Of a DNA stretch of 64,000 nucleotides, positions 7,907-16,083 are shown piece by piece. The number at the start of each line of letters is the position of its first letter. The stretch's first letter is position 1. A program made the position numbers and the translations under genes. The notes under the pieces are model-generated. The model was given only the letters and a program-made list of their open reading frames with translations. It made no database searches and had not been told where the DNA came from. The stretch comes from Xylanibacter brevis ATCC 19188 (GTDB lineage: Bacteria; Bacteroidota; Bacteroidia; Bacteroidales; Bacteroidaceae), in contig NZ_JHXM01000017.1 in NCBI RefSeq assembly GCF_000621725.1, positions 1-64,000 of the forward strand, read 5' to 3'.

Positions 7907-8335
7907 TTGAAACATCTAACACTCATTATGATGTTGGCAGCCTTATTTGGAACTGCCACAACTATTAAGGCGAAAAAAGTAGTAGTGCCTAAGATGTATG
8001 TCTTTGGCGTAGCAGCGTCTTTCAACGACACAATTGTACACTTCACAGACATTCAGGAAGTTGACAGCGCTTGGATAGACAAGAAAACAAAATTTCTGGC
8101 TGGCCGAGACAACTATTCATATCAGCTGCGTGATTACTTGGAACAGCAGCAGATGCCCCATCGCACTTGTATCGTATTCTATAATAAGCAGCGCTCCAAA
8201 CTTGAGAAGAAATATCTCAAGATGAAGCGTCTATACATGCCTGGCAAGGACGGAAAGGCACACTTCGACCTGCGTCATCTGAAAAGTGGCGACTTCAAAT
8301 TCATGGCATACGACGCCAGCGAAGATGAGAAATAG
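7907..8335 (+). CDS. Secreted hypothetical protein at head of kinase/PqqD cluster
   Basis: I do not recognise a named domain. The 142-residue product has a signal peptide if translation begins at the TTG at 7907 (MKHLTLIMMLAALFG... cleaved near IKA). The next possible start, ATG at 7928, would remove the positive n-region, so TTG is preferred; an in-frame stop lies just upstream. The mature part is basic and hydrophilic, with YVFGVAASFNDTIVHFTDIQ and a Lys-rich KLEKKYLKMKRLY segment. Its end overlaps the next gene by 11 bases, which argues for coupled translation with the kinase. The sequence looks like a conserved Prevotella/Bacteroides hypothetical of unknown function. Confidence 0.7.
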   Translation: MKHLTLIMMLAALFGTATTIKAKKVVVPKMYVFGVAASFNDTIVHFTDIQEVDSAWIDKKTKFLAGRDNYSYQLRDYLEQQQMPHRTCIVFYNKQRSKLEKKYLKMKRLYMPGKDGKAHFDLRHLKSGDFKFMAYDASEDEK

Positions 8336-9206
8336 TCACTATTTCACAATAGCTGAACACAACATCTGCATCAACTTTACTGATGGGCAGAAGAACACGA
8401 TGGAACTGTTGCCATCGTTCTGTCAGTTTAGTACAAATGCGCCACAAGAAGAACTTCTCTTCACATTAACCATTGACGACACGCTATCGCCTAGAAAGGA
8501 CAAAACGCTGGTACGAAAGTTTGACACAGGAAATGGCGACACAATTGTTTATCAGTTGAGTGACGGAGGTTATCAGTATGTCATACGAGATACACATGGT
8601 CGCGACTGTTGCTTACTGATAAGCAACAGAACATTCAATGAGTGCCAATGTGCACTTAATGGTGATTGGACCATGCGCTCATTCGGACTGAATGATGCGT
8701 TGATGCTCATTTATGCCTTCGCTGGTGCCTATCATCACACCATGCTGATACATGCATCATGTATTAAATATGGAGCATGGGGATTCCCTTTTACTGCTAA
8801 GAGCGGCACTGGCAAGAGCACACACACGGCACTTTGGATGAAGTACATCGACGGAGCAGAACTGCTGAACGACGACAATCCCATCATACGTATCATCAAT
8901 AACAAAGCCTACATTTACGGCTCACCATGGAGCGGAAAGACACCCTGTTATAGAAATGTGAAAACGCAATTAGCTGCCATTACCACTATTTGCAGAGCGC
9001 CCGAAAACTCAATTCAAAAGCTAGGACCAGTACAAGCATTTGCCTCTCTTTTGCCTGCATGTTCAAGTATGATGTGGGATTCTGATATTCACAATTTTCT
9101 CTGCGACGACCTCACACAGTTAATCGAGAAAATACCTATCTACACGCTTCATTGCCTACCAAACGAAGAAGCAGCTCAGCTATGCTACAAGACCATCGTA
9201 CCATAA
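8325..9206 (+). CDS. HprK/PEPCK-like P-loop kinase associated with PqqD
   Basis: The 293-residue protein has a P-loop AKSGTGKST at residues 158-166 and a downstream acidic pair in LLNDDNPII, as in the HPr-kinase/PEP-carboxykinase-like fold. The YGSPWSGK motif that follows is typical of the Bacteroidota kinases found beside PqqD. The N-terminal 130 residues look like a separate alpha/beta domain. Relatives include lasso-peptide Ser kinases and enzymes loosely annotated as ATP-type PEP carboxykinase. The substrate is unknown; a peptide or protein Ser is a reasonable guess. The start chosen (8325) overlaps the previous gene by 11 bases; an in-frame ATG 39 bases upstream (8286) would only extend the protein into that gene. 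Confidence 0.8.
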   Translation: MRNSHYFTIAEHNICINFTDGQKNTMELLPSFCQFSTNAPQEELLFTLTIDDTLSPRKDKTLVRKFDTGNGDTIVYQLSDGGYQYVIRDTHGRDCCLLISNRTFNECQCALNGDWTMRSFGLNDALMLIYAFAGAYHHTMLIHASCIKYGAWGFPFTAKSGTGKSTHTALWMKYIDGAELLNDDNPIIRIINNKAYIYGSPWSGKTPCYRNVKTQLAAITTICRAPENSIQKLGPVQAFASLLPACSSMMWDSDIHNFLCDDLTQLIEKIPIYTLHCLPNEEAAQLCYKTIVP

Positions 9207-9217
9207 CAACAATCCAA

Positions 9218-9673
9218 ATGGACAACGACCAGTTCCTGCCTCAGGTGGTGAATCTGCTGCAGGAAGGACATACGGTCACTCTGCCCCTTCGTGGTCGTAG
9301 TATGCGACCATTCTTGGAGGACGGACGCGACAAAGCTCTCTTGAAAATAGCCAAACACTATGCCGTAGGAGATGCCGTGCTTGCTGAAATAGCCAAAGGT
9401 AGTTTTGTTCTGCACCGCATTATCGTTATTGATGGTGACGATGTGACATTAAGGGGCGATGGTAATTTGAACAACGAATATTGCAAAATAATAGACATAC
9501 GCGCTAAAGCTATCGGATTCTATCGAAAAGGACGTAACAAACTTGACAGTACCGACGGTTGCAAATGGCGTATATACTCATGGTGGTGGACACGTCTCTA
9601 CTCCATTCGACGCTATCTATTGTTTGCTATGCATCCACACATACCACGTAGATGGAGAAGACAAACATCTTGA
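9218..9673 (+). CDS. S24/S26-type signal-peptidase-like protein
   Basis: The 151-residue protein has the boxes of type I signal peptidases: RGRSMRPF with the nucleophile Ser28, VLHRI with His66 where the general base should be, and RGDGN at residues 79-83. His in place of Lys is the ER/archaeal/SipW-like Ser-His arrangement. There is no N-terminal membrane helix; the Trp- and Arg-rich C-terminus (about 118-150, YSWWWTRLY) may bind the membrane. The ATG at 9218 gives the expected family start and leaves a 11-base gap to the kinase; starts at 9182 or 9152 would overlap it. It sits between the kinase and PqqD, so processing or control of a modified peptide is plausible but not shown. Confidence 0.75.
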   Translation: MDNDQFLPQVVNLLQEGHTVTLPLRGRSMRPFLEDGRDKALLKIAKHYAVGDAVLAEIAKGSFVLHRIIVIDGDDVTLRGDGNLNNEYCKIIDIRAKAIGFYRKGRNKLDSTDGCKWRIYSWWWTRLYSIRRYLLFAMHPHIPRRWRRQTS

Positions 9674-9698
9674 CTGATAATAAACGAATAAAAAGGAT

Positions 9699-9968
9699 AT
9701 GAAAACAAAAAGAGGATTTAGACTTCGCAACATATGCGGTGAAAATGTGATTGTAGCTGAAGGTATAGAGAATATTGACTTCAGTCGTATCATCAGCATG
9801 AACGAATCGGCTGCATACCTGTGGAATAAAGTTCAGAGCATTGACTTTACAGCCAACACTCTGATAGATTTACTATTAGAAGAATACGAAGTCAGCAGAG
9901 AAGATGCCGCTCAAGATGTTAACCAGCTCATTGAACAATGGCAAAAGGCGGGCATCGTAGAGGATTAG
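9699..9968 (+). CDS. PqqD-family peptide-binding protein
   Basis: The 89-residue protein matches the PqqD/RiPP recognition element fold: an N-terminal beta region (RLRNICGENVIVAEG), the SMNESAAYLWNKV helix, and a C-terminal winged-helix end (VNQLIEQWQKAGIVED). PqqD proteins bind leader peptides and deliver them to modifying enzymes. Here there is no radical SAM enzyme, no PqqA-like precursor and no B1/B2 leader peptidase in sight, only the kinase and the S26-like protein upstream. Its stop codon overlaps by 4 bases the stop of the convergent ispE. Confidence 0.85.
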   Translation: MKTKRGFRLRNICGENVIVAEGIENIDFSRIISMNESAAYLWNKVQSIDFTANTLIDLLLEEYEVSREDAAQDVNQLIEQWQKAGIVED

Positions 9969-10795
9969 AGTTTTAAAATCTGCTTGAACATCCCATCAAA
10001 TTCAGATTCCAGCGATGGCTCATGACTGAAAATGCCAAATACAGCACTTCCACTGCCACTCATTGCGGCATATTCAGCACCCATATCGTAGAGACGTTGT
10101 TTGATAGCACCAATTTCAGGATGTAAAGCAAAAACACTCTTTTCGAAATCGTTTTTCAAATCATGTCGCCATGAACTGATTGGCTGCTGGACAACATCCC
10201 TACAGTTCTTTTCTGGACGAGCGGGAGTGATCAACGAAAATGCTTCTTTCGTTGGTACGGGAATATCTGCACGTACCACTGCTAGCCAATAATCATCTAA
10301 ACTGAGATCAATAGGCATAAGTTGTTCGCCTATCCCCTCGGCATAAGATGGTGTATTCAACACAAAAAATGCGCAATCGGCACCCAAACGGGCCGCATAG
10401 CCAATAAGTTGTTGCTCGGTGAGTCCAAGCTCAAACATTCTGTTCAGCAACACTAGCATTGCCGCACAGTCGCTACTACCTCCACCCATTCCGGCTTGCG
10501 TAGGTATAGCCTTATATAAATGAGCATGCACGCGAGGCATCTGAGGAAAATCTTGTTTTAGTAGGTTATAGGCCTTAACCACAAGATTCTTTTGTTCATC
10601 TCCCTCTATCGCAATGTTCGACACCTTTAAGTCACAATCATAATCAGATGGAAATGCTTCGTCCATCACTGTTACCTCGAGCGCATCTTTCAGCGCAACA
10701 GGAAAAAACACCGTCTCCAGATTATGATATCCATCTGTACGACGTTCAACCACATTTAAACCAAGGTTTATCTTTGCTATAGGAAAAATAATCAT
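9965..10795 (-). CDS. ispE: 4-diphosphocytidyl-2-C-methyl-D-erythritol kinase IspE
   Basis: The 276-residue enzyme phosphorylates CDP-methylerythritol in the MEP route to isoprenoids. It is a GHMP kinase: PIAKINLGLNVV near the N-terminus binds substrate, and TQAGMGGGSSDCAA (about residues 97-110) is the glycine-rich ATP loop. A C-terminal MSGSGSAVFGIF segment completes the GHMP fold. The ATG at 10795 is chosen because the -7 box lies at 10816-10823; a longer frame to 10846 would begin upstream of transcription. Confidence 0.95.
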   Translation of the reverse strand: MIIFPIAKINLGLNVVERRTDGYHNLETVFFPVALKDALEVTVMDEAFPSDYDCDLKVSNIAIEGDEQKNLVVKAYNLLKQDFPQMPRVHAHLYKAIPTQAGMGGGSSDCAAMLVLLNRMFELGLTEQQLIGYAARLGADCAFFVLNTPSYAEGIGEQLMPIDLSLDDYWLAVVRADIPVPTKEAFSLITPARPEKNCRDVVQQPISSWRHDLKNDFEKSVFALHPEIGAIKQRLYDMGAEYAAMSGSGSAVFGIFSHEPSLESEFDGMFKQILKL

Positions 10796-10815
10796 CTTAT
10801 ATTTATTTATTGGTG

Positions 10816-10823
10816 CAAAAGTA
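10816..10823 (-). promoter_or_regulatory. ispE promoter (-7 box)
   Basis: It reads TACTTTTG on the minus strand, about 20 bases before the IspE start. Confidence 0.6.
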
Positions 10824-10866
10824 ATCATTTTCACGGAAAAAGACAAACCATATCAAAAAAAATACG

Positions 10867-10874
10867 TACCTTTG
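10867..10874 (+). promoter_or_regulatory. dnaB promoter (-7 box)
   Basis: TACCTTTG, 22 bases before the dnaB ATG and divergent from ispE. Confidence 0.65.
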
Positions 10875-10896
10875 CAATTCAAACGCTATAATTAGT

Positions 10897-12438
10897 ATGC
10901 CAGAACAAAATACAACCAAAAGACGTAGTAGAAAGCAACAGCCAGTGGACAACACCTATGCACACCTGCAGCCACAGGCACTTGACATAGAGCGTGCCGT
11001 ACTTGGTGCCTTGCTCATTGACAAAGATGCATATTCGGTGGTTTGCGAGATGCTCTTCCCTGAGAGTTTCTACGATCCACGTCACCAGATGATCTATACT
11101 GCTATCCGTGACCTCGCGATGGCAGAGAAACCGGTTGACGTACTGACCGTAACTGAGCAAATGGCAAAGAACGGACAACTGGAAGAGGCTGGTGGTCCGA
11201 GCTATATTGCTGAGATATCGACACGTATTGCTTCTTCTGCTCACGTTGACTACCATGCTCGTATTGTAGCTCAGAAGTTCTTGGCACGTCAACTCATCCA
11301 GTTTGCCGGTGATATTGAAACAAAAGCGTTCGATGAGACAATTGATGTTGACGAACTGATGCAGCAGGCAGAGGGTGCCCTCTTCGAACTTTCTCAGAAA
11401 AACATGAAGAAGGACTACACCCAAATTGATCCAGTTGTAGGTCAGGCAATGCAAGCCATACAGAAAGCAGCTGGTAATTCTGGCGGTTTGACGGGAGTGC
11501 CCACAGGTTATCATAAATTGGACGATATGACCAGTGGCTGGCAGGCCAGTGACCTTGTCATCATTGCCGGACGACCTGCCATGGGTAAAACGTCATTTGC
11601 GCTCTCTATGGCCAAGAATATTGCAGCCGACTATCAGGTTCCTATGGCATTCTTCTCACTTGAGATGTCGAATGTGCAGCTGGTAAACCGTCTGATATCG
11701 AACTGTTGTGAAATTCAAGGTTCAAAAATTCTAAACGGACAACTTCAACCTGACGAATGGGATCGTTTGGATAAACGCATCAATGGTTTGCTAGGTGCCC
11801 CACTCTATGTAGATGACACCCCTGGTCTTTCTGTATTCGAACTACGTACTAAAGCTCGCCGATTGGTGCGCGAGCATGGCGTAAAAATCATCATGATTGA
11901 CTATCTTCAGTTGATGAATGCAAATGGCATGCGTTTTTCTTCACGACAGGAAGAAGTGTCGACCATTTCACGTTCGCTCAAAGGATTAGCCAAAGAGCTT
12001 GACGTGCCTATTTTGGCTCTGTCACAGTTGAATCGTGGCGTGGAAAGTCGTGAAGGTTTGGAAGGTAAGCGCCCGCAACTGAGCGACCTGCGTGAGTCGG
12101 GAGCCATTGAGCAGGATGCCGATATGGTATTGTTTGTCCATCGTCCTGAATATTATCATATTTTCCAAGATGACAATGGACGCGACCTACATGGCATGGC
12201 ACAAATTATTATTGCCAAGCACCGTAAAGGTGCAACAGGTGATGTGCTATTGACCTTCCGCGGTGAATACACTCGATTTGAGAATCCTGAAGACACACGT
12301 TTGGAAAACCGAGCGCCACAAGATGGTGGAGGTGAAATTCTTGGATCGCGCGTCAATGGTGAGAATAATATTCCAGATAATTTTGACCCCTTTGGAGGAA
12401 GTCCACTACCGCCACCACCTGGGGACGCACCCTTCTGA
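10897..12438 (+). CDS. dnaB: Replicative DNA helicase DnaB
   Basis: The 513-residue protein is the hexameric helicase of the replication fork. The N-terminal domain (about residues 20-125) starts with LQPQALDIERAVLGALLID. The RecA-like ATPase domain has Walker A GRPAMGKTS (about 228-236), the Walker B region IIMIDYLQLM, and a conserved LRESGAIEQDADMV near 402-415. The acidic and Pro-rich tail ends in PPPPGDAPF. It is transcribed alone; hemW converges 11 bases after the stop. Confidence 0.97.
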   Translation: MPEQNTTKRRSRKQQPVDNTYAHLQPQALDIERAVLGALLIDKDAYSVVCEMLFPESFYDPRHQMIYTAIRDLAMAEKPVDVLTVTEQMAKNGQLEEAGGPSYIAEISTRIASSAHVDYHARIVAQKFLARQLIQFAGDIETKAFDETIDVDELMQQAEGALFELSQKNMKKDYTQIDPVVGQAMQAIQKAAGNSGGLTGVPTGYHKLDDMTSGWQASDLVIIAGRPAMGKTSFALSMAKNIAADYQVPMAFFSLEMSNVQLVNRLISNCCEIQGSKILNGQLQPDEWDRLDKRINGLLGAPLYVDDTPGLSVFELRTKARRLVREHGVKIIMIDYLQLMNANGMRFSSRQEEVSTISRSLKGLAKELDVPILALSQLNRGVESREGLEGKRPQLSDLRESGAIEQDADMVLFVHRPEYYHIFQDDNGRDLHGMAQIIIAKHRKGATGDVLLTFRGEYTRFENPEDTRLENRAPQDGGGEILGSRVNGENNIPDNFDPFGGSPLPPPPGDAPF

Positions 12439-12449
12439 TTGGCAGCAAC

Positions 12450-13556
12450 TCATACCTTCATGAGTTCTGCCATAATCATATCGCTAACGAAAAGCCCCTC
12501 ACGCGTCAGTATCAAATGGTTGTCAACTAATTTAAGCCAACCATTCGAAAGGTATTTCTGAGACATGCTCAAACAGTACTGGCGCTGTTGAGGTGTGAGT
12601 AGTTGCAACGAGAGCCCGTCACAGGTACGTAGTGCTGTCATTACCAAGTCATTATAGCGAGTTGACTCATCTAACTCTTCGAAGTCCACATGCTGTAAAC
12701 CGCTCTCAATTCCTTCCAAATATTCCGAAAGGCTTGATACATTCCATTGGCGTTTGAATCCATCATAGCTATGAGCCGCAGCCCCAAGTCCTATATATGG
12801 TGTTTGATTCCAATAACTGGAATTATGGCGTGAGCGACAGCCTATACGGGCAAAATTACTGATTTCGTAATGTTCGTAACCCGCAGAAGCAAGGCGATCA
12901 ATAAGTTCAAAATACATTTGACGCTCTAATTCTTCATCAATCTCGTTCACCTCTCCTTTCTCCAGCATTCTATAAAGTGCTGTTCCCTCCTCATATTGCA
13001 GGGCATAGGCCGACAAATGTTCTACATCAAGAGATAATGCCTTGTTAATATCGAGGAGCCACTCAGAAAGAGTTTGCTGAGGGAAACCATACATCAGATC
13101 AATACTTATATTGGAAACACCGGCCCTTCGCAGCAACTCGACAGATGGAGCAATTTGATCAGCATTATGACGGCGACGCAAAAAGCGCAGACGATCATTA
13201 TTAAACGTCTGTACACCCATTGACACTCTGTTGACAGGCAATTCGCTTAGCGACTCTATAAACTGTTGTGTTACGTCATCTGGATTACATTCCATCGTCA
13301 CCTCTGCTAAAGGGTCTACACGATACACCTTATATATATATGAAAAGAGCTGCTTAAGTTGCTGAGAAGAGAGTTGCGAGGGTGTACCACCACCAAGATA
13401 AATGGTAGAGATTATCTGCTGAGATTGTCTGCATTGCATCTCTTTACACAATGCATCTACGTATCTCTGAGATAAGTCAAGTTGCGTGGTCGAAAAGAAG
13501 CCACAATACACACAACGACTCGCGCAAAAGGGAATATGAATATATAGTCCTGCCAT
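12450..13556 (-). CDS. hemW: Radical SAM haem chaperone HemW
   Basis: The 368-residue protein has the radical SAM cluster motif C11xxxC15xxC18 in IPFCASRCVYCGFF and the glycine-rich LGGGTPSQL (about 56-64). The C-terminal HemN-like domain (about 290-365) includes NDLVMTALRTCDGLSL. Family members lacking the extra residues of true coproporphyrinogen oxidase bind and deliver haem; older annotations call them HemN-like. The -7 box leaves a leader of only a few bases. Confidence 0.9.
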   Translation of the reverse strand: MAGLYIHIPFCASRCVYCGFFSTTQLDLSQRYVDALCKEMQCRQSQQIISTIYLGGGTPSQLSSQQLKQLFSYIYKVYRVDPLAEVTMECNPDDVTQQFIESLSELPVNRVSMGVQTFNNDRLRFLRRRHNADQIAPSVELLRRAGVSNISIDLMYGFPQQTLSEWLLDINKALSLDVEHLSAYALQYEEGTALYRMLEKGEVNEIDEELERQMYFELIDRLASAGYEHYEISNFARIGCRSRHNSSYWNQTPYIGLGAAAHSYDGFKRQWNVSSLSEYLEGIESGLQHVDFEELDESTRYNDLVMTALRTCDGLSLQLLTPQQRQYCLSMSQKYLSNGWLKLVDNHLILTREGLFVSDMIMAELMKV

Positions 13557-13564
13557 AATCGCTA

Positions 13565-13594
13565 CAAAATTACTAATTTTGTTTAATTTTCAAA
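13565..13594 (-). promoter_or_regulatory. hemW promoter
   Basis: On the minus strand TTTG (13594-13591) and TAATTTTG (13572-13565) are 18 bases apart. Confidence 0.6.
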
Positions 13595-13601
13595 AGTTTT
13601 T

Positions 13602-13633
13602 TTTGGTATTTAGGCAGAAAATGCGTACTTTAG
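13602..13633 (+). promoter_or_regulatory. EF-G2 promoter, variant -7 box
   Basis: TTTG at 13602-13605 and TACTTTAG at 13626-13633 are 20 bases apart. The last two bases of the -7 box differ from TAnnTTTG, which may mean weaker or activator-dependent use. A leader of about 60 bases follows. Confidence 0.5.
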
Positions 13634-13701
13634 AGGCCTCAAACCTAAGGGCGAGAAGAGAATTACCAATAAATTATTAATAACTAAAACCTGTAACACT
13701 A

Positions 13702-15861
13702 ATGAAAGTTTATCAGACCAACGAGATTAAAAACATTGCATTGCTTGGCAGTGCGGGTAGCGGCAAGACTACTCTTGCCGAAGCAATGGTTTACGAGGCC
13801 GGCATTATTAAGCGTCGCGGCACCGTAGAGGGTAAGAACACCATGAGCGATTATTTCCCCGTAGAACAGGAATATGGCTACTCGGTGTTCTCTACTGTTT
13901 TTCATGTAGAATGGAACAACAAGAAATTAAATATTATAGACTGCCCAGGTTCCGACGACTTTGTAGGTGGTGCAATCACAGCACTGAACGTCACAGACCA
14001 GGCTGTCATTCTGATTAATGGTCAGTATGGTCCAGAGGTTGGAACACAGAATGCATTTCGTTATACTGATAAGTTGCAAAAGCCTGTCATCTTCCTGGTA
14101 AACCAGCTTGATAAAGAGCATTGCGACTTCGATACCATTCTGAACAACATGAAGGAAATCTATGGCGAGAAATGTGTTCCTGTGCAGTATCCCATATCTA
14201 CCGGTCCCGACTTCAATGCAGTCATTGACGTACTTCTGATGAAGAAATACTCATGGAAACCTGAAGGTGGTGCCCCCATCATTGAAGATATTCCAGCTGA
14301 CCAGATGGAGAAAGCTAAAGAACTTCATGCCGCCCTCGTAGAGGCAGCTGCTGCCAACGACGACACTCTCATGGAGAAATTCTTTGAAAGTGAGAGCTTG
14401 ACAGAAGACGAGATGCGCGAAGGTATCCGTAAAGGACTTGTGACCCGCAGCATCTTCCCTGTATTCTGTGTATGCGCAGGCAAGGATATGGGTGTTCGAC
14501 GCCTGATGGAATTCCTAGGCAACGTGGTTCCTTTCGTTAGCGAGATGCCAAAAGTGCGTAATACACGCGGCGAAGAGGTTACCCCTGATGCCGCTGGTCC
14601 TGCTTCACTCTATTTCTTCAAAACTGGTGTTGAACCTCATATTGGTGAAGTACAATACTTCAAAGTGATGAGTGGATCGGTAAAAAGTGGTGATGACCTG
14701 ACCAATGCCGATCGAGGTTCTAAAGAACGTATCGGTACCATTTATGCTTGTGCCGGAGCCAACCGCATTCCTGTTGACGAACTAAAAGCTGGCGATATCG
14801 GCTGTACGGTAAAACTTAAAGATGTCAAAACTGGCAATGCCCTAAACGGCAAAGATTGCGAGTGGCGCTACGACTTCATCAAGTATCCTAATTCTAAGTA
14901 CTCACGTGCCATCAAAGCTGTAAACGAAGCAGAAACAGAAAAGATGATGGTTGCTCTTACAAAGATGCGTCAGGAAGATCCAACTTGGGTTGTAGAGCAG
15001 TCGAAGGAATTACGCCAAATTATTGTTCACGGACAGGGCGAGTTCCATCTGCGCACTTTAAAATGGCGTATGGAGAACAACGAGAAAATCAAGATTGAAT
15101 ATTTGGAGCCCAAAATACCATATCGTGAGACTATCACCAAAATGGCTCGTGCAGACTATCGTCATAAGAAACAATCAGGCGGTGCCGGACAGTTTGGTGA
15201 GGTACACCTGATTGTAGAGCCATATGCAGACGGTATGCCCGATCCCACATCATTCAAGATCAATGGCCAGGAGTTCAAGATGAACATCAAAGGTAAGGAA
15301 GAGATTGACTTAGAATGGGGCGGCAAATTGGTATTCATCAACTCTGTAGTAGGTGGTGCAATTGATATGCGTTTCATGCCTGCCATCCTAAAAGGTGTGA
15401 TGGAACGCATGGAGCAAGGACCACTGACAGGTTCGTACGCCCGTGATGTTCGAGTGATTGTTTACGATGGTAAGATGCACCCAGTAGACTCTAACGAGCT
15501 CTCATTTATGCTTGCAGCTCGCAATGCTTTCTCGGCTGCATTCCGCGAAGCAGGTCCAAAGGTTCTTGAACCTATTTATGACCTTGAGGTATATGTACCA
15601 TCCGATTATATGGGCGATGTAATGAGCGACCTCCAAGGACGTCGTGCCATCATTATGGGAATGGACTCAGAGGCAGGCTATCAGAAGTTATCTGCCAAGA
15701 TACCTTTAAAGGAGCTTTCTAACTACTCTATCGCACTAAGTTCGATCACTGGTGGTCGTGCATCCTTTACAACAAAGTTTGCTAGCTACGAACTCGTGCC
15801 AAACGATATCCAACAGCAACTTATTAAGGAGCACGAAGCTGAGCTCAAAGACGAAGACTAA
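13702..15861 (+). CDS. fusA2: EF-G paralogue with altered GTPase motifs (EF-G2)
   Basis: The 719-residue protein has the full five-domain layout of elongation factor G, but its G domain is degenerate. The P-loop is present (GSAGSGKT, residues 16-23). The switch II motif, normally DTPGH, is DCPGS at 80-84, so the catalytic His is Ser84. The guanine motif NKxD is NQLD (134-137), and the switch I end ERGITI is EYGYSV. Domain IV and V features of a translocase are kept (KIPLKELSNY near the C-terminus). This matches the Bacteroides EF-G2 reported to support translation without GTP hydrolysis under carbon limitation. It stands alone between its own promoter and terminator; canonical fusA is not in the window. 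Confidence 0.88.
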   Translation: MKVYQTNEIKNIALLGSAGSGKTTLAEAMVYEAGIIKRRGTVEGKNTMSDYFPVEQEYGYSVFSTVFHVEWNNKKLNIIDCPGSDDFVGGAITALNVTDQAVILINGQYGPEVGTQNAFRYTDKLQKPVIFLVNQLDKEHCDFDTILNNMKEIYGEKCVPVQYPISTGPDFNAVIDVLLMKKYSWKPEGGAPIIEDIPADQMEKAKELHAALVEAAAANDDTLMEKFFESESLTEDEMREGIRKGLVTRSIFPVFCVCAGKDMGVRRLMEFLGNVVPFVSEMPKVRNTRGEEVTPDAAGPASLYFFKTGVEPHIGEVQYFKVMSGSVKSGDDLTNADRGSKERIGTIYACAGANRIPVDELKAGDIGCTVKLKDVKTGNALNGKDCEWRYDFIKYPNSKYSRAIKAVNEAETEKMMVALTKMRQEDPTWVVEQSKELRQIIVHGQGEFHLRTLKWRMENNEKIKIEYLEPKIPYRETITKMARADYRHKKQSGGAGQFGEVHLIVEPYADGMPDPTSFKINGQEFKMNIKGKEEIDLEWGGKLVFINSVVGGAIDMRFMPAILKGVMERMEQGPLTGSYARDVRVIVYDGKMHPVDSNELSFMLAARNAFSAAFREAGPKVLEPIYDLEVYVPSDYMGDVMSDLQGRRAIIMGMDSEAGYQKLSAKIPLKELSNYSIALSSITGGRASFTTKFASYELVPNDIQQQLIKEHEAELKDED

Positions 15862-15889
15862 TAATTCACTTCATACGAAGTTATCATAC

Positions 15890-15930
15890 AAAGAGACCTT
15901 AGGCATTATAAGCCCAAGGTCTCTTTATTT
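15890..15930 (+). terminator. Intrinsic terminator after EF-G2
   Basis: AAAGAGACCTTAGGC (15890-15904) pairs, with one bulge, with GCCCAAGGTCTCTTT (15912-15926); TATTT follows. Confidence 0.75.
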
Positions 15931-15968
15931 ACATCAAGGGTACAATATTTAGTAATATATAAGCAATC

Positions 15969-16056
15969 AACAATATTGTTTCGTGTTAATATTGTTAAAA
16001 TTAACAGAAATAATTAACTTAAAAAGAACTATGGTGTTGAATTTCACTTATCTTTG
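15969..16056 (+). promoter_or_regulatory. rprX promoter with upstream palindromes
   Basis: TATCTTTG at 16049-16056 is 28 bases before the rprX start. Upstream, AACAATATTGTT (15969-15980) is a perfect 12-bp palindrome, and its right half AATATTGTT recurs as a direct repeat at 15988-15996. These could bind RprY or another regulator. Confidence 0.45.
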
Positions 16057-16083
16057 CGACATCGTTATTAAATAGCAGAAAAG

